Positions 1-6,274 of a stretch of 12,249 nt of DNA are shown here, piece by piece. The stretch's first letter is position 1. The number at the start of each line of letters is the position of its first letter. The stretch is from JAGXOF01 sp046545575. GTDB taxonomy: Bacteria; Chloroflexota; Dehalococcoidia; SZUA-161; SpSt-899. The notes below the pieces were generated by a model. That model was not told the origin of the DNA. It saw only the letters and a list, made by a program, of their open reading frames with translations, and did no database searches. The DNA lies in NCBI GenBank assembly GCA_046545575.1, contig JBKGZM010000058.1, positions 1-12,249 of the forward strand. Direction: 5' to 3'. The position numbers were made by a program, and so were the translations under genes.

Positions 1-88
1 TTTTCCGTTGGAAATCGATGCCCTCTCCAGGCTCATTTTGTATTGGAAGAGACTGAGATTTGACCCTGAATGCATGAATGAAGTATAA
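1..88 (+). CDS. possible C-terminal fragment of an upstream gene
   Basis: A frame open from the window edge (first full codon at position 2) runs for 28 residues to a TAA at 86-88. Its composition (for example EIDALSRLILYWKRLRF, then FDPECMNEV) resembles a real protein C-terminus more than the other two frames do, both of which hit stops sooner. It is too short to assign to a family. The stop overlaps the -10 element proposed for purF, which would put the purF promoter inside the end of this gene. It could equally be noncoding sequence that happens to be open. Confidence 0.3.
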   Translation, partial: FPLEIDALSRLILYWKRLRFDPECMNEV

Positions 89-89
89 T
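60..89 (+). promoter_or_regulatory. sigma70-like promoter of purF
   Basis: TTGACC (60-65) and a perfect TATAAT (84-89) are separated by 18 bp. Transcription would start near 96 and give a leader of about 22 nt before the purF ATG at 119. No Shine-Dalgarno sequence is obvious in that leader. No purine riboswitch could fit downstream of this start. No PurR-like palindrome is apparent. Confidence 0.6.
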
Positions 90-118
90 TTTCATGGATC
101 ATTTCCTGTAATTATAGT

Positions 119-1513
119 ATGCCTCTGCACGAGTCTTGTGGCGTATTTGGGATTCATGGTCCTGGTGAGGATGTAGCAAGGCTTACCTATTTTGCCCTGT
201 ATGCTCTTCAACATCGAGGCCAGGAAAGTGCTGGTATAGCTACCACTGAGGGAGATTGCATTAATCTTTATACCAACATGGGGTTGGTCTCTCAAGTCTT
301 CGATGAACACATCCTCGGACACCTTCCAGGCAATATCGCTATCGGTCATAATAGATACTCCACGACGGGCTCCAGCCGTCCTGCCAATGCCCAACCTATA
401 GTTGTCTCCAGTCCGTTAGGGGAAATCGCTGTAAGCCACAACGGCAACCTTATAAACGCCGAACGTCTGCGTGAGGAGCTTGAGGACCAGGGCTTCGTTT
501 TCAATACCTCTACTGACTCCGAGGCTATCGCTTATCTTATAGCCTCGGCTCCCGGGAAAAGCTTGGTTGAGAAGATACGATATGCTATGGGCAGGTTGCA
601 GGGGGCTTACAGCCTGGCTATTATGACCAATACCTGCCTTATCGGTGTGCGTGATCCACTCGGCGTGCGTCCACTTTGCATTGGTTCTCTTGACGGCAGC
701 CATGTCATAGCCTCGGAGAGTTGTGCTTTGGATCAATTGGGGATGCAGTTTGTGCGAGAGGTCGATCCGGGGGAGATCATACTCGTAGATGACTCAGGTT
801 TACAGAGTTTCCCTGGACCAGCCGAATCAGTGAATCGGGCATTGTGTATCTTCGAGTACATTTACTTTGCCCGCCCTGATAGCATCCTGGATGGACGCCG
901 ACTCTATGCAGCGAGGTTAGCAATGGGAGCCAGGCTATCGCAGGAGCATCCGGTGGACGCTGACATTGTCATCGGAGTTCCGGATTCCGCCACAGCTGCC
1001 GGGATAGGATATTCCCAGGCTTCAGGTATCCCCTTTAGCGAAGGGTTGCTCAAGAGCAGGTATGTGGGGCGTACGTTTATTGAACCTCGTCAGCACCTTA
1101 GAGATATCGGGGTAAGGCTCAAGTTCAGTCCTCTTCCCGAAACCCTTTCAGGGAACCGGGTAGTAGTGGTGGATGACAGCATAGTGCGTGGTACAACCAC
1201 CCCCAGGATTGTGTCCCTTATAAGATCTGCAGGAGCAAAGGAGGTGCATGTGAGGATATGTGCGCCACCGCTCCGGTATCCCTGTGTCTTTGGCATTGAC
1301 ATGGCCACACGAAGTGAGCTGATCGCAGCCCAGAAGTCAATTGAAGAGATCCGCGACCAGATAGGGGTGGACTCTCTGGGCTATCTTAGCATAGATGGTC
1401 TCCTTAATGCTGTAGGCCTTCCCAAGGAGAACTTCTGCCTTGCCTGCTTCACAGGGAATTATCCCGTACCTGTGCAACTGGAGATGGACAAGCTTGCCCT
1501 GGAGACAAGGTAA
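119..1513 (+). CDS. purF: amidophosphoribosyltransferase PurF (Fe-S, propeptide type)
   Basis: This is the first committed enzyme of de novo purine synthesis. It transfers the amide of glutamine to PRPP, giving phosphoribosylamine, in the cytosol. The 464-residue length is normal. The N-terminal Ntn glutaminase domain starts with a short propeptide, MPLHES, followed by Cys7 in CGVFGI, which would become the catalytic N-terminal nucleophile after self-cleavage. RGQESAGI and the SHNGNL segment are typical of the family. The C-terminal phosphoribosyltransferase domain carries the PRPP loop VVVVDDSIVRGTT (348-360). Cys243 (ALCIFEYIYFARPDS), Cys389, Cys440 and Cys443 (CLACFTG) match the four 4Fe-4S ligands of the Bacillus subtilis-type enzyme, so this is the oxygen-sensitive Fe-S class rather than the E. 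coli class. The start is fixed by its closeness to Cys7. The gene converges on the kinase gene, with only 7 bp between the stops. Confidence 0.97.
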   Translation: MPLHESCGVFGIHGPGEDVARLTYFALYALQHRGQESAGIATTEGDCINLYTNMGLVSQVFDEHILGHLPGNIAIGHNRYSTTGSSRPANAQPIVVSSPLGEIAVSHNGNLINAERLREELEDQGFVFNTSTDSEAIAYLIASAPGKSLVEKIRYAMGRLQGAYSLAIMTNTCLIGVRDPLGVRPLCIGSLDGSHVIASESCALDQLGMQFVREVDPGEIILVDDSGLQSFPGPAESVNRALCIFEYIYFARPDSILDGRRLYAARLAMGARLSQEHPVDADIVIGVPDSATAAGIGYSQASGIPFSEGLLKSRYVGRTFIEPRQHLRDIGVRLKFSPLPETLSGNRVVVVDDSIVRGTTTPRIVSLIRSAGAKEVHVRICAPPLRYPCVFGIDMATRSELIAAQKSIEEIRDQIGVDSLGYLSIDGLLNAVGLPKENFCLACFTGNYPVPVQLEMDKLALETR

Positions 1514-1520
1514 CCCGCCT

Positions 1521-3002
1521 TTAGCTCATGTGTGTAAGAGGTAATGTGAAGTAAAAGGTAGATCCGCGTCCTGGTTCTGAGTCCACCCAGATGGTTCCAC
1601 CGTGGGCTTCCACCAGCCTCCGACATGTCAGTAGTCCTAAGCCAGCTCCTTCAACACCTTCTAGTTTTGGATTCCCAAGCCGATGGAAAGGCTCAAAGAG
1701 TTTCTCTTGGTCATCTATGGATATCCCTACTCCCTGATCACTCACCCCGATGAGCAGCCTCTCTGCGCGAGGTTCCGCTTCCCCGAATATCCGGATGGTG
1801 CCTCCGTCAGGTGAATATTTGACCGCGTTTTCCAGCAGGTTGTGTATTACCCGCTGCATCCTTAACTGATCGGCCTGAACGGATGGTAAGCCGTCAGGGA
1901 AATCGATTACAAACTGATGCTCTGGTGATTGATATCTGAAATCTCTGACTGTTTCCCGTACCAGCTTCTCCATATCCGTGGGTCTGGCATCGAGGAGGAG
2001 TCGGTCGGCCTGAGCACGGGAGAGTTCCAGAAGATTGCCCACGAGATGAGACAGGGACTCAGCCTCCCAGGCTGCATCCTGGAGGAGCTGGCGTGTCTCA
2101 TCCGTAGAGAGGCGATTGCCCTCGCTCAGGACGGTGCTTATGGCACCTATAATCACGGTAAGGGGACTGCGAAGCTCGTGCGAGACCAGCCCGATGAACT
2201 CGTCCTTTTTCTCCTCCAGTCTTTTGCGATCGGTGATATCACGGAATATCTCCAGCTTGGATACACTGCCGTCCCTGTTCTTTAAGGGGGTGTCAACCAG
2301 GTCATAGGTCTTTCCGTTCTTGAAGGAATACCATTCCCAGCGAACGGTTTTGCCAGCGAAAACCTCCTGGTTCTTGCACCACGGACATGGTGTGTCACGG
2401 TCGTGGAGGTACTTGTAGCACTTCCTGCCCTGCACGGGACCGAACTGCGCCTCCAGCGCCGGATTCACGTATTCGATATCATACTGCTGATTTACGATAT
2501 AGACCCCGTCCTCCATGGCGTCCAGGATGTTCTTAAGTTTGTCCCGTTCATACTGGAGAGCCACTTCAGCACGTTCATGGGCAGCCTCCGATTCCTGCAG
2601 TCTTGCCATATGCTCCCGCAGCGTATCCTCCAGGCGCTTGCGTTCGGTGATGTCGCGCATTACCTTTAGCTTGGAGACCGTGCCGTCGTCATTGTGGAAG
2701 GGGGTGTCAATTACCTCATAGGTCTTGCCATTCCTCTCAAGGTACAATTCGCTGCGCACCGTTTTGCCTTCGTAGATAACCTCCTCATTCCTGCACCAGG
2801 GGCATGGGTCCTCCCGGCCGTGGATATACTGGTAGCACTTGCGCCCGTCAACTGGCCCGAATTCATTCTCCATTACAGAGTTGAGGTACTGGAGTTCACG
2901 CTGCTCACTGACGATGTACACGCCATCGTTCATGGCATCCAGGATGTCCATCGCCCTGCCGTGTTTTACCCCCTGGAATTGTTCTGCTTTGCCGGGTTTC
3001 AT
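1521..3002 (-). CDS. soluble PAS-PAS sensor histidine kinase with duplicated Cys/His motif
   Basis: This 493-residue sensor kinase has no membrane segment or signal peptide, so it should sense a cytosolic cue. Two PAS domains (about 17-123 and 155-262) are near-duplicates. Each carries C-x4-H-x5-C-x2-C ending in PCPWC (Cys56, His61, Cys67, Cys70; Cys195, His200, Cys206, Cys209), and each ends in a DIT-[ED]-RKRLE linker. A charged helix at about 120-155 joins them. The transmitter has the H-box HELRSP with phospho-acceptor His275, N-box NLLENAVKYSPDGG (388-401), G1 DQGVGIS (422-428), F-box FEPFHR and G2 GAGLGL (452-457). The ATG is preceded by GGTGAGGAG at 5-nt spacing. The gene is divergent from the response-regulator gene (189 bp between starts), its likely partner. 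The cysteine motif suggests metal, Fe-S or thiol redox sensing, which is inference. Confidence 0.93.
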   Translation of the reverse strand: MKPGKAEQFQGVKHGRAMDILDAMNDGVYIVSEQRELQYLNSVMENEFGPVDGRKCYQYIHGREDPCPWCRNEEVIYEGKTVRSELYLERNGKTYEVIDTPFHNDDGTVSKLKVMRDITERKRLEDTLREHMARLQESEAAHERAEVALQYERDKLKNILDAMEDGVYIVNQQYDIEYVNPALEAQFGPVQGRKCYKYLHDRDTPCPWCKNQEVFAGKTVRWEWYSFKNGKTYDLVDTPLKNRDGSVSKLEIFRDITDRKRLEEKKDEFIGLVSHELRSPLTVIIGAISTVLSEGNRLSTDETRQLLQDAAWEAESLSHLVGNLLELSRAQADRLLLDARPTDMEKLVRETVRDFRYQSPEHQFVIDFPDGLPSVQADQLRMQRVIHNLLENAVKYSPDGGTIRIFGEAEPRAERLLIGVSDQGVGISIDDQEKLFEPFHRLGNPKLEGVEGAGLGLLTCRRLVEAHGGTIWVDSEPGRGSTFYFTLPLTHMS

Positions 3003-3030
3003 GCCTGCTCCTCACCAAAAACCGTTGCTA

Positions 3031-3058
3031 CTGAATGCTGAGGGCTGTTGGCTGAAAG
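3031..3058. repeat. heptamer tandem repeat (CTGnnnG x4)
   Basis: Four head-to-tail 7-nt units, CTGAATG, CTGAGGG, CTGTTGG and CTGAAAG, lie in the untranslated leader of the kinase gene, between its proposed transcription start near 3075 and its ribosome binding site. The units share CTG and a final G and differ in the middle. No function is evident. Confidence 0.55.
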
Positions 3059-3081
3059 CTTTTTCCGTCAGCGGTGTTCAC

Positions 3082-3110
3082 ATTCTATCCCTTTGCTATG
3101 GGGACGTCAA
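3082..3110 (-). promoter_or_regulatory. promoter of the histidine kinase gene
   Basis: Reading the minus strand, TTGACG (3110-3105) and TAGAAT (3087-3082) are separated by 17 bp. Transcription would start near 3075, giving a leader of about 72 nt. The -35 lies 20 bp from the -35 of the divergent response-regulator promoter, so RNA polymerase bound at one could interfere with the other. Confidence 0.6.
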
Positions 3111-3130
3111 TATTTCGCGCACAATCCACT

Positions 3131-3159
3131 TTGACATTCATGAGGTCTGGGAGTATTAT
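3131..3159 (+). promoter_or_regulatory. promoter of the response regulator gene
   Basis: A consensus TTGACA (3131-3136) and TATTAT (3154-3159) have the ideal 17-bp spacer. Transcription would start near 3166, 26 nt before the GTG start. With both elements this close to consensus, the regulator is probably expressed constitutively. No copy of the TGTTAnnACTTTGTAA repeat found at 3909-3956 is seen here. Confidence 0.65.
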
Positions 3160-3191
3160 GCAGACAAAGGACATTCCTTTCGGAGTGAGAT

Positions 3192-3899
3192 GTGAAGGGA
3201 TTTCGCGTACTGGTAGTGGACGACGAGGAGAGGATACTCAATTTCCTCAAAACCAAGCTCAGGGCGTCAGGGTATGAGGTCCTTACGGCCACCAACGGCG
3301 TCGAGGCCCTGGAGCAGGCTCAGGCTCAGGAACCCGACCTGATGATCCTCGATTTAGTCATGCCGCACAAGGACGGTTTCGATACGCTCCAGGAGTTGCG
3401 CAGCTTCTCCACCATGCCAGTTATCGTCCTCACCGCCAAAGGAGCCGACGCTGACAAGATAAAGGGACTCTCACTGGGGGCCGATGACTACCTTCAGAAG
3501 CCGTTCAACCCCGATGAGCTGGTAGCCAGAATCGAGGCGGTAAGGCGCCGGACGGGGCAGGGAGAAACACGCAGGACTGTGGAGAAACTCTCCTTCGGGG
3601 AAATCACCATCAATTTCAACAAGCGAACAGCGATTGTCGGGGACCAGGAGAAGCACCTGGCGAGGATTGAATGGCTCCTTCTCAGCGAGCTTGTCCAGAA
3701 CGCCGGGCGCGTTTTAACGTATGAGGAGCTTCTCACCCGGGTGTGGGGGCCCGAGTACCGGCATGATGTGCAAATCTTGAGGACGTGGATGAGCCGCCTG
3801 CGCCAGCATATTGAGAAGGACCCTGATCACCCTCAGTTTATTCGCACCATCCCCAAGACAGGCTATATCATCGACCAGTCCTCAACCCCAACCGCCTGA
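3192..3899 (+). CDS. OmpR/PhoB-family response regulator
   Basis: This 235-residue DNA-binding response regulator has a receiver domain (about 4-118) with acidic pocket Asp10/Asp11, phospho-acceptor Asp54 (MILDLVMP), Thr81 and Lys103 (YLQKPF). A winged-helix effector domain follows (about 132-229), ending in RTIPKTGYII. The chosen start is GTG at 3192, with GGAG at 6-nt spacing, because it begins immediately before the first receiver strand (FRVLVVDDEE). The gene is divergent from the PAS kinase, its probable cognate partner. OmpR/PhoB proteins usually bind as tandem dimers to direct repeats of about 11 bp. A pair of such sites lies just downstream of this gene, ahead of the zinc-ribbon, DJ-1 and hcp genes, making them the first target to suspect. 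No clear terminator follows the gene, so some readthrough is possible. Confidence 0.95.
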   Translation: MKGFRVLVVDDEERILNFLKTKLRASGYEVLTATNGVEALEQAQAQEPDLMILDLVMPHKDGFDTLQELRSFSTMPVIVLTAKGADADKIKGLSLGADDYLQKPFNPDELVARIEAVRRRTGQGETRRTVEKLSFGEITINFNKRTAIVGDQEKHLARIEWLLLSELVQNAGRVLTYEELLTRVWGPEYRHDVQILRTWMSRLRQHIEKDPDHPQFIRTIPKTGYIIDQSSTPTA

Positions 3900-3908
3900 T
3901 CGGCCCGA

Positions 3909-3956
3909 TGTTACAACTTTGTAATATTTTTTGCTCCCCGTGTTATGACTTTGTAA
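3909..3956 (+). promoter_or_regulatory. tandem operator-like repeats (TGTTAnnACTTTGTAA x2)
   Basis: TGTTACAACTTTGTAA (3909-3924) and TGTTATGACTTTGTAA (3941-3956) match at 14 of 16 positions and start 32 bp apart, about three helical turns. Read on the minus strand, each contains TTACA and TAACA half-sites 11 bp apart, the spacing used by PhoB/PhoP/OmpR-type regulators. The first copy also forms a perfect TTACAA-ct-TTGTAA palindrome. The downstream copy ends 12 bp before a TATAGT -10 element and so takes the place of a -35, as in classical activator-dependent promoters. The adjacent response regulator is the natural candidate to bind here; that is inference. Confidence 0.6.
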
Positions 3957-3968
3957 CCTCCGGACTTG

Positions 3969-3974
3969 TATAGT
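3969..3974 (+). promoter_or_regulatory. -10 element of the zinc-ribbon/DJ-1/hcp operon
   Basis: TATAGT lies 28 bp upstream of the first gene's ATG. The nearest -35 candidate, ATGACT at 3945-3950 with an 18-bp spacer, is embedded in the downstream operator-like repeat and is poor. A weak -35 overlapped by a repeat suggests a promoter needing an activator. Confidence 0.45.
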
Positions 3975-4002
3975 AGTCCCATGTAAGTTGATGGAGGTTG
4001 CT

Positions 4003-4266
4003 ATGCCAAGTGTAATAGCCAACAAAATGCAGTCCAGTATGGCTCAAGAGGAGACTGAGAACACGATAGGACAAGTCCACGAATTCATAGCGCTTTGTCC
4101 GAAGTGCAAAACAATGGAAACACTCCGTTTCACGGGAGACAGGTTGGTGCAAACCCGCAAATTCAGCCATCAGGAGAGAGGGGTGTTTCATGACTGTGGC
4201 TCGGAGGAGCCATGCCGCCTGTTACCTACAATTGTAGGTCCGGACAGTCATCCGGACGTTGTCTGA
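4003..4266 (+). CDS. small Cys4 zinc-ribbon-like protein, function unknown
   Basis: An 87-residue protein not recognised as a named family. It has CPKC at 32-35 and, about 30 residues later, C-G-S-E-E-P-C (65-71), so four cysteines are placed as in a one-zinc ribbon. His63 is close by. The N-terminal 30 residues are polar and probably flexible, and no membrane segment is present. The ATG at 4003 is chosen because GGAGG (3993-3997) lies 5 nt upstream; in-frame TTG (3988) and ATG (3991) starts lack a properly spaced site. It is the first gene after the tandem operator repeats and precedes the DJ-1 and hcp genes by 56 and 613 bp, in the same direction. It could be a redox or metal sensor, a small DNA/RNA-binding adaptor, or a partner of the next two proteins. 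None of these is shown. Confidence 0.75.
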   Translation: MPSVIANKMQSSMAQEETENTIGQVHEFIALCPKCKTMETLRFTGDRLVQTRKFSHQERGVFHDCGSEEPCRLLPTIVGPDSHPDVV

Positions 4267-4322
4267 ATTTACTTGCACGTGCGATTGGAAAGAGAAATGA
4301 CAGGAGGTAAAGACGACATATC

Positions 4323-4844
4323 ATGCTTACGGGAAAGCATATCGCTATTCTGGCTGAAGAGGACTTTGAGGATTCTGAGCTTGTTGAACCGCTCCAGGCC
4401 ATGAAAGGAGCTGGGGGGAGGGTGACGATCGTGGGCAGTGGCTCAAAAGATTCTTATAGTGGCAAAAGGGGCTCAACCACAGTGGATGTGGATACTACCG
4501 CTGATACAGTCAAGCCAGAGGACTTCGATGCCGTCATCATACCCGGTGGCTATGCCCCGGACAAGATGCGCCTGCACTCCTCTATGATCGACCTGGTCAA
4601 ACGGGCTCATGATGCAGGTAAGGTGGTAGCGGCCATCTGTCATGGACCGCAACTACTCATTTCAGCTGATCTGGTCAGGGGACGGCGTGTTACTTCCTGG
4701 CCTTCGGTGGCGATAGACCTGAAAAACGCGGGGGCGGAGTGGGTGGATGAGCCTGTGGTTCGAGATGGCAATCTCATTACCTCACGCAAGCCTGCTGACC
4801 TGCCAAGGTTCAACAAAGCGATAATCGAGGCGATAATGAGCTAG
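4323..4844 (+). CDS. DJ-1/PfpI family protein (YhbO/PfpI-like)
   Basis: This 173-residue cytosolic protein has the single-domain glutamine-amidotransferase-like fold of the PfpI/YhbO branch. Cys106 in AAICHGPQLL is the nucleophile of the elbow, with His107 after it, and Glu16 (FEDSEL) matches the conserved acid that tunes the cysteine. IIPGG (72-76) and the C-terminal TSRKPADLPRFN are further hallmarks. Family members are linked to stress protection; intramolecular peptidase, glyoxalase and deglycase activities have been proposed and disputed, so no reaction is assigned. A strong AGGAGGT (4302-4308) lies 14 nt upstream of the ATG, longer than usual. A stop at 4308-4310 rules out any upstream in-frame ATG/GTG/TTG, so the start stands. 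It lies 35 bp before hcp and is probably co-transcribed with it. Confidence 0.93.
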   Translation: MLTGKHIAILAEEDFEDSELVEPLQAMKGAGGRVTIVGSGSKDSYSGKRGSTTVDVDTTADTVKPEDFDAVIIPGGYAPDKMRLHSSMIDLVKRAHDAGKVVAAICHGPQLLISADLVRGRRVTSWPSVAIDLKNAGAEWVDEPVVRDGNLITSRKPADLPRFNKAIIEAIMS

Positions 4845-4879
4845 CACTTTTGGAAAATCAATAAATCAGGAGGTGAAGA

Positions 4880-6196
4880 ATGGCTGAAAAGGAAAAACTG
4901 GATATGTTCTGCTACCAGTGTGCCCAGACCGCTAAGGGAACGGGGTGCACGGTAAAGGGGGTCTGCGGGAAGGAGCCCACGGTTGCTCGCCTGCAGGATA
5001 ACCTGATCTACACCATCAAAGGCATAACTGCATATCTGTATCATGCCAGGGAACTGGGGTACACCGACCCTGAGATAGACGGGTTCTTGCAAAAAGCGTT
5101 TTATGCCACATTCACCAATGTGGATTTCGACCCCGAGAACCTGGTGAGGCTGGCTACTGAGGCTGGCGAGATGAACGTAAGGACAATGAGCCTTCTGAAG
5201 AAGGCCCATATCGAAAGCTACGGAGAGCCGGAGCCGACGGAGGTGCAGACCGGCACGGTTAAAGGGCGGGGGATAGTCGCAACAGGGCACAGCCTGAAGG
5301 CGCTTGAAGAGCTGCTCAAGCAAACCGAGGGGACGGGGGTAAACGTCTATACCCATTCCGAGCTTCTGCCGGCGCACGGATATCCGGGGTTGAAGAAATA
5401 CAAACATCTGGCCGGCAATCTCGGCAAGGCCTGGTGGGATCAGAAGACGCTGTTCTCCCAGTATCCCGTGGCTATTCTCGGAACGTCAAACTGTGTGTTG
5501 CTTCCCAAGGATGACTACAGGGACAGGATGTTCACAACCGGTCCGGCCAAGCTCCCGGGAGTGCAGCACATCCCGGGATACGATTACACCCCGGTTATCA
5601 ATAAGGCCAAATCCCTGCCGGAACTGGAGGAAAAGCCGGGTGACGTTGTGCTCACGACGGGATTCTCCAAATCCACGGTCCTTTCCCTGGCGGACAAGAT
5701 TAAACAGCTTGTCCAGAGCGGTAAGATCCGGCACTTCTTCCTTGTCGCAGGTTGTGATTCCCCCAGCAAGAAGGAAGAGTACTACAGGGAGTTTGTCGAG
5801 AAACTTCCGGAAGACACGGTGGTCCTGACGCTTGCCTGTGGGAAGTTCAGGATAAACGACCTTGATCTGGGCGATATAGAGGGAGTTCCGCGGTTGATCG
5901 ACCTTGGGCAATGCAACGACGCCATCGTCGCTGTCGAGATCGCGCAGGCACTGGCCGATGCGTTTGGGGTACAGATCAACGAGCTTCCGCTTACCCTTGT
6001 TTTAACCTGGATGGAACAGAAGGCCGTGGCCATCCTGTGGAGTCTGCTGGCTCTGGGGATAAAGGGCATTTACCTGGGGCCGATAATCCCTGCCTGGGTC
6101 AATGAGGATATACTCAAGGTCCTGACGGAAAATTATGATCTGAGGCCGATAAGCGATCCTCAGGAGGACATACGCAACATTCTGGGTACCGCGTAG
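4880..6196 (+). CDS. hcp: hybrid-cluster protein Hcp (hydroxylamine reductase family), short class
   Basis: Hcp proteins carry an N-terminal Fe-S cluster and a 4Fe-2S-2O hybrid cluster. They reduce hydroxylamine in vitro and are associated in vivo with nitric-oxide reduction and nitrosative-stress defence. Here C-x2-C-x8-C-x5-C (Cys11, 14, 23, 29) provides the N-terminal cluster. All seven expected hybrid-cluster ligands can be placed by alignment with the Desulfovibrio protein: His137 (TGHS), Glu161 (YTHSELL), Cys205 (GTSNC), Cys292 (AGC, the persulfide position), Cys320 (LACGKF), Cys345 (GQC) and Glu379 (WMEQKA). At 438 residues it lacks roughly 100 residues of the helical region found in 540-550-residue enzymes, as in the class III proteins of archaea and thermophiles. 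AGGAGG with 6-nt spacing fixes the ATG. It is last in the operon and is followed by a strong hairpin. No hcr-like reductase is nearby, so the electron donor is unknown. Confidence 0.96.
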   Translation: MAEKEKLDMFCYQCAQTAKGTGCTVKGVCGKEPTVARLQDNLIYTIKGITAYLYHARELGYTDPEIDGFLQKAFYATFTNVDFDPENLVRLATEAGEMNVRTMSLLKKAHIESYGEPEPTEVQTGTVKGRGIVATGHSLKALEELLKQTEGTGVNVYTHSELLPAHGYPGLKKYKHLAGNLGKAWWDQKTLFSQYPVAILGTSNCVLLPKDDYRDRMFTTGPAKLPGVQHIPGYDYTPVINKAKSLPELEEKPGDVVLTTGFSKSTVLSLADKIKQLVQSGKIRHFFLVAGCDSPSKKEEYYREFVEKLPEDTVVLTLACGKFRINDLDLGDIEGVPRLIDLGQCNDAIVAVEIAQALADAFGVQINELPLTLVLTWMEQKAVAILWSLLALGIKGIYLGPIIPAWVNEDILKVLTENYDLRPISDPQEDIRNILGTA

Positions 6197-6224
6197 AGTT
6201 GTGCCCGTAGTTGAGACTGAGGAG

Positions 6225-6259
6225 CAGCCGCAGCGAAATCTCGGATTTCGCTGCGGCTG
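6225..6259. terminator. hairpin between convergent hcp and antiporter genes
   Basis: CAGCCGCAGCGAAATC (6225-6240) and its perfect complement GATTTCGCTGCGGCTG (6244-6259) form a 16-bp stem with a TCG loop. It lies in the 78-bp gap between the stops of two convergent genes, where a shared bidirectional terminator is expected. Neither side has a proper U-tract (only an AT-rich stretch follows on the plus strand), so it may act as an RNA-stabilising or factor-assisted terminator. Confidence 0.7.
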
Positions 6260-6274
6260 AGCTATTATAAAATC

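Noticed and set aside
60..118. Purine riboswitch upstream of purF
   Set aside because: The leader after the proposed start is only about 22 nt, too short for an aptamer, and no conserved purine-aptamer sequence is seen.
3900..3956. Intrinsic terminator after the response regulator (TTACAA-ct-TTGTAA hairpin)
   Set aside because: The stem is 6 bp, AT-rich and has a 2-nt loop, so it would not fold stably as RNA. Its duplication at 32 bp points to a protein-binding site instead.
4841..5407. 188-codon minus-strand open frame opposite hcp
   Set aside because: It is antisense to the conserved N-terminal half of hcp, with no ribosome binding site or family motif.
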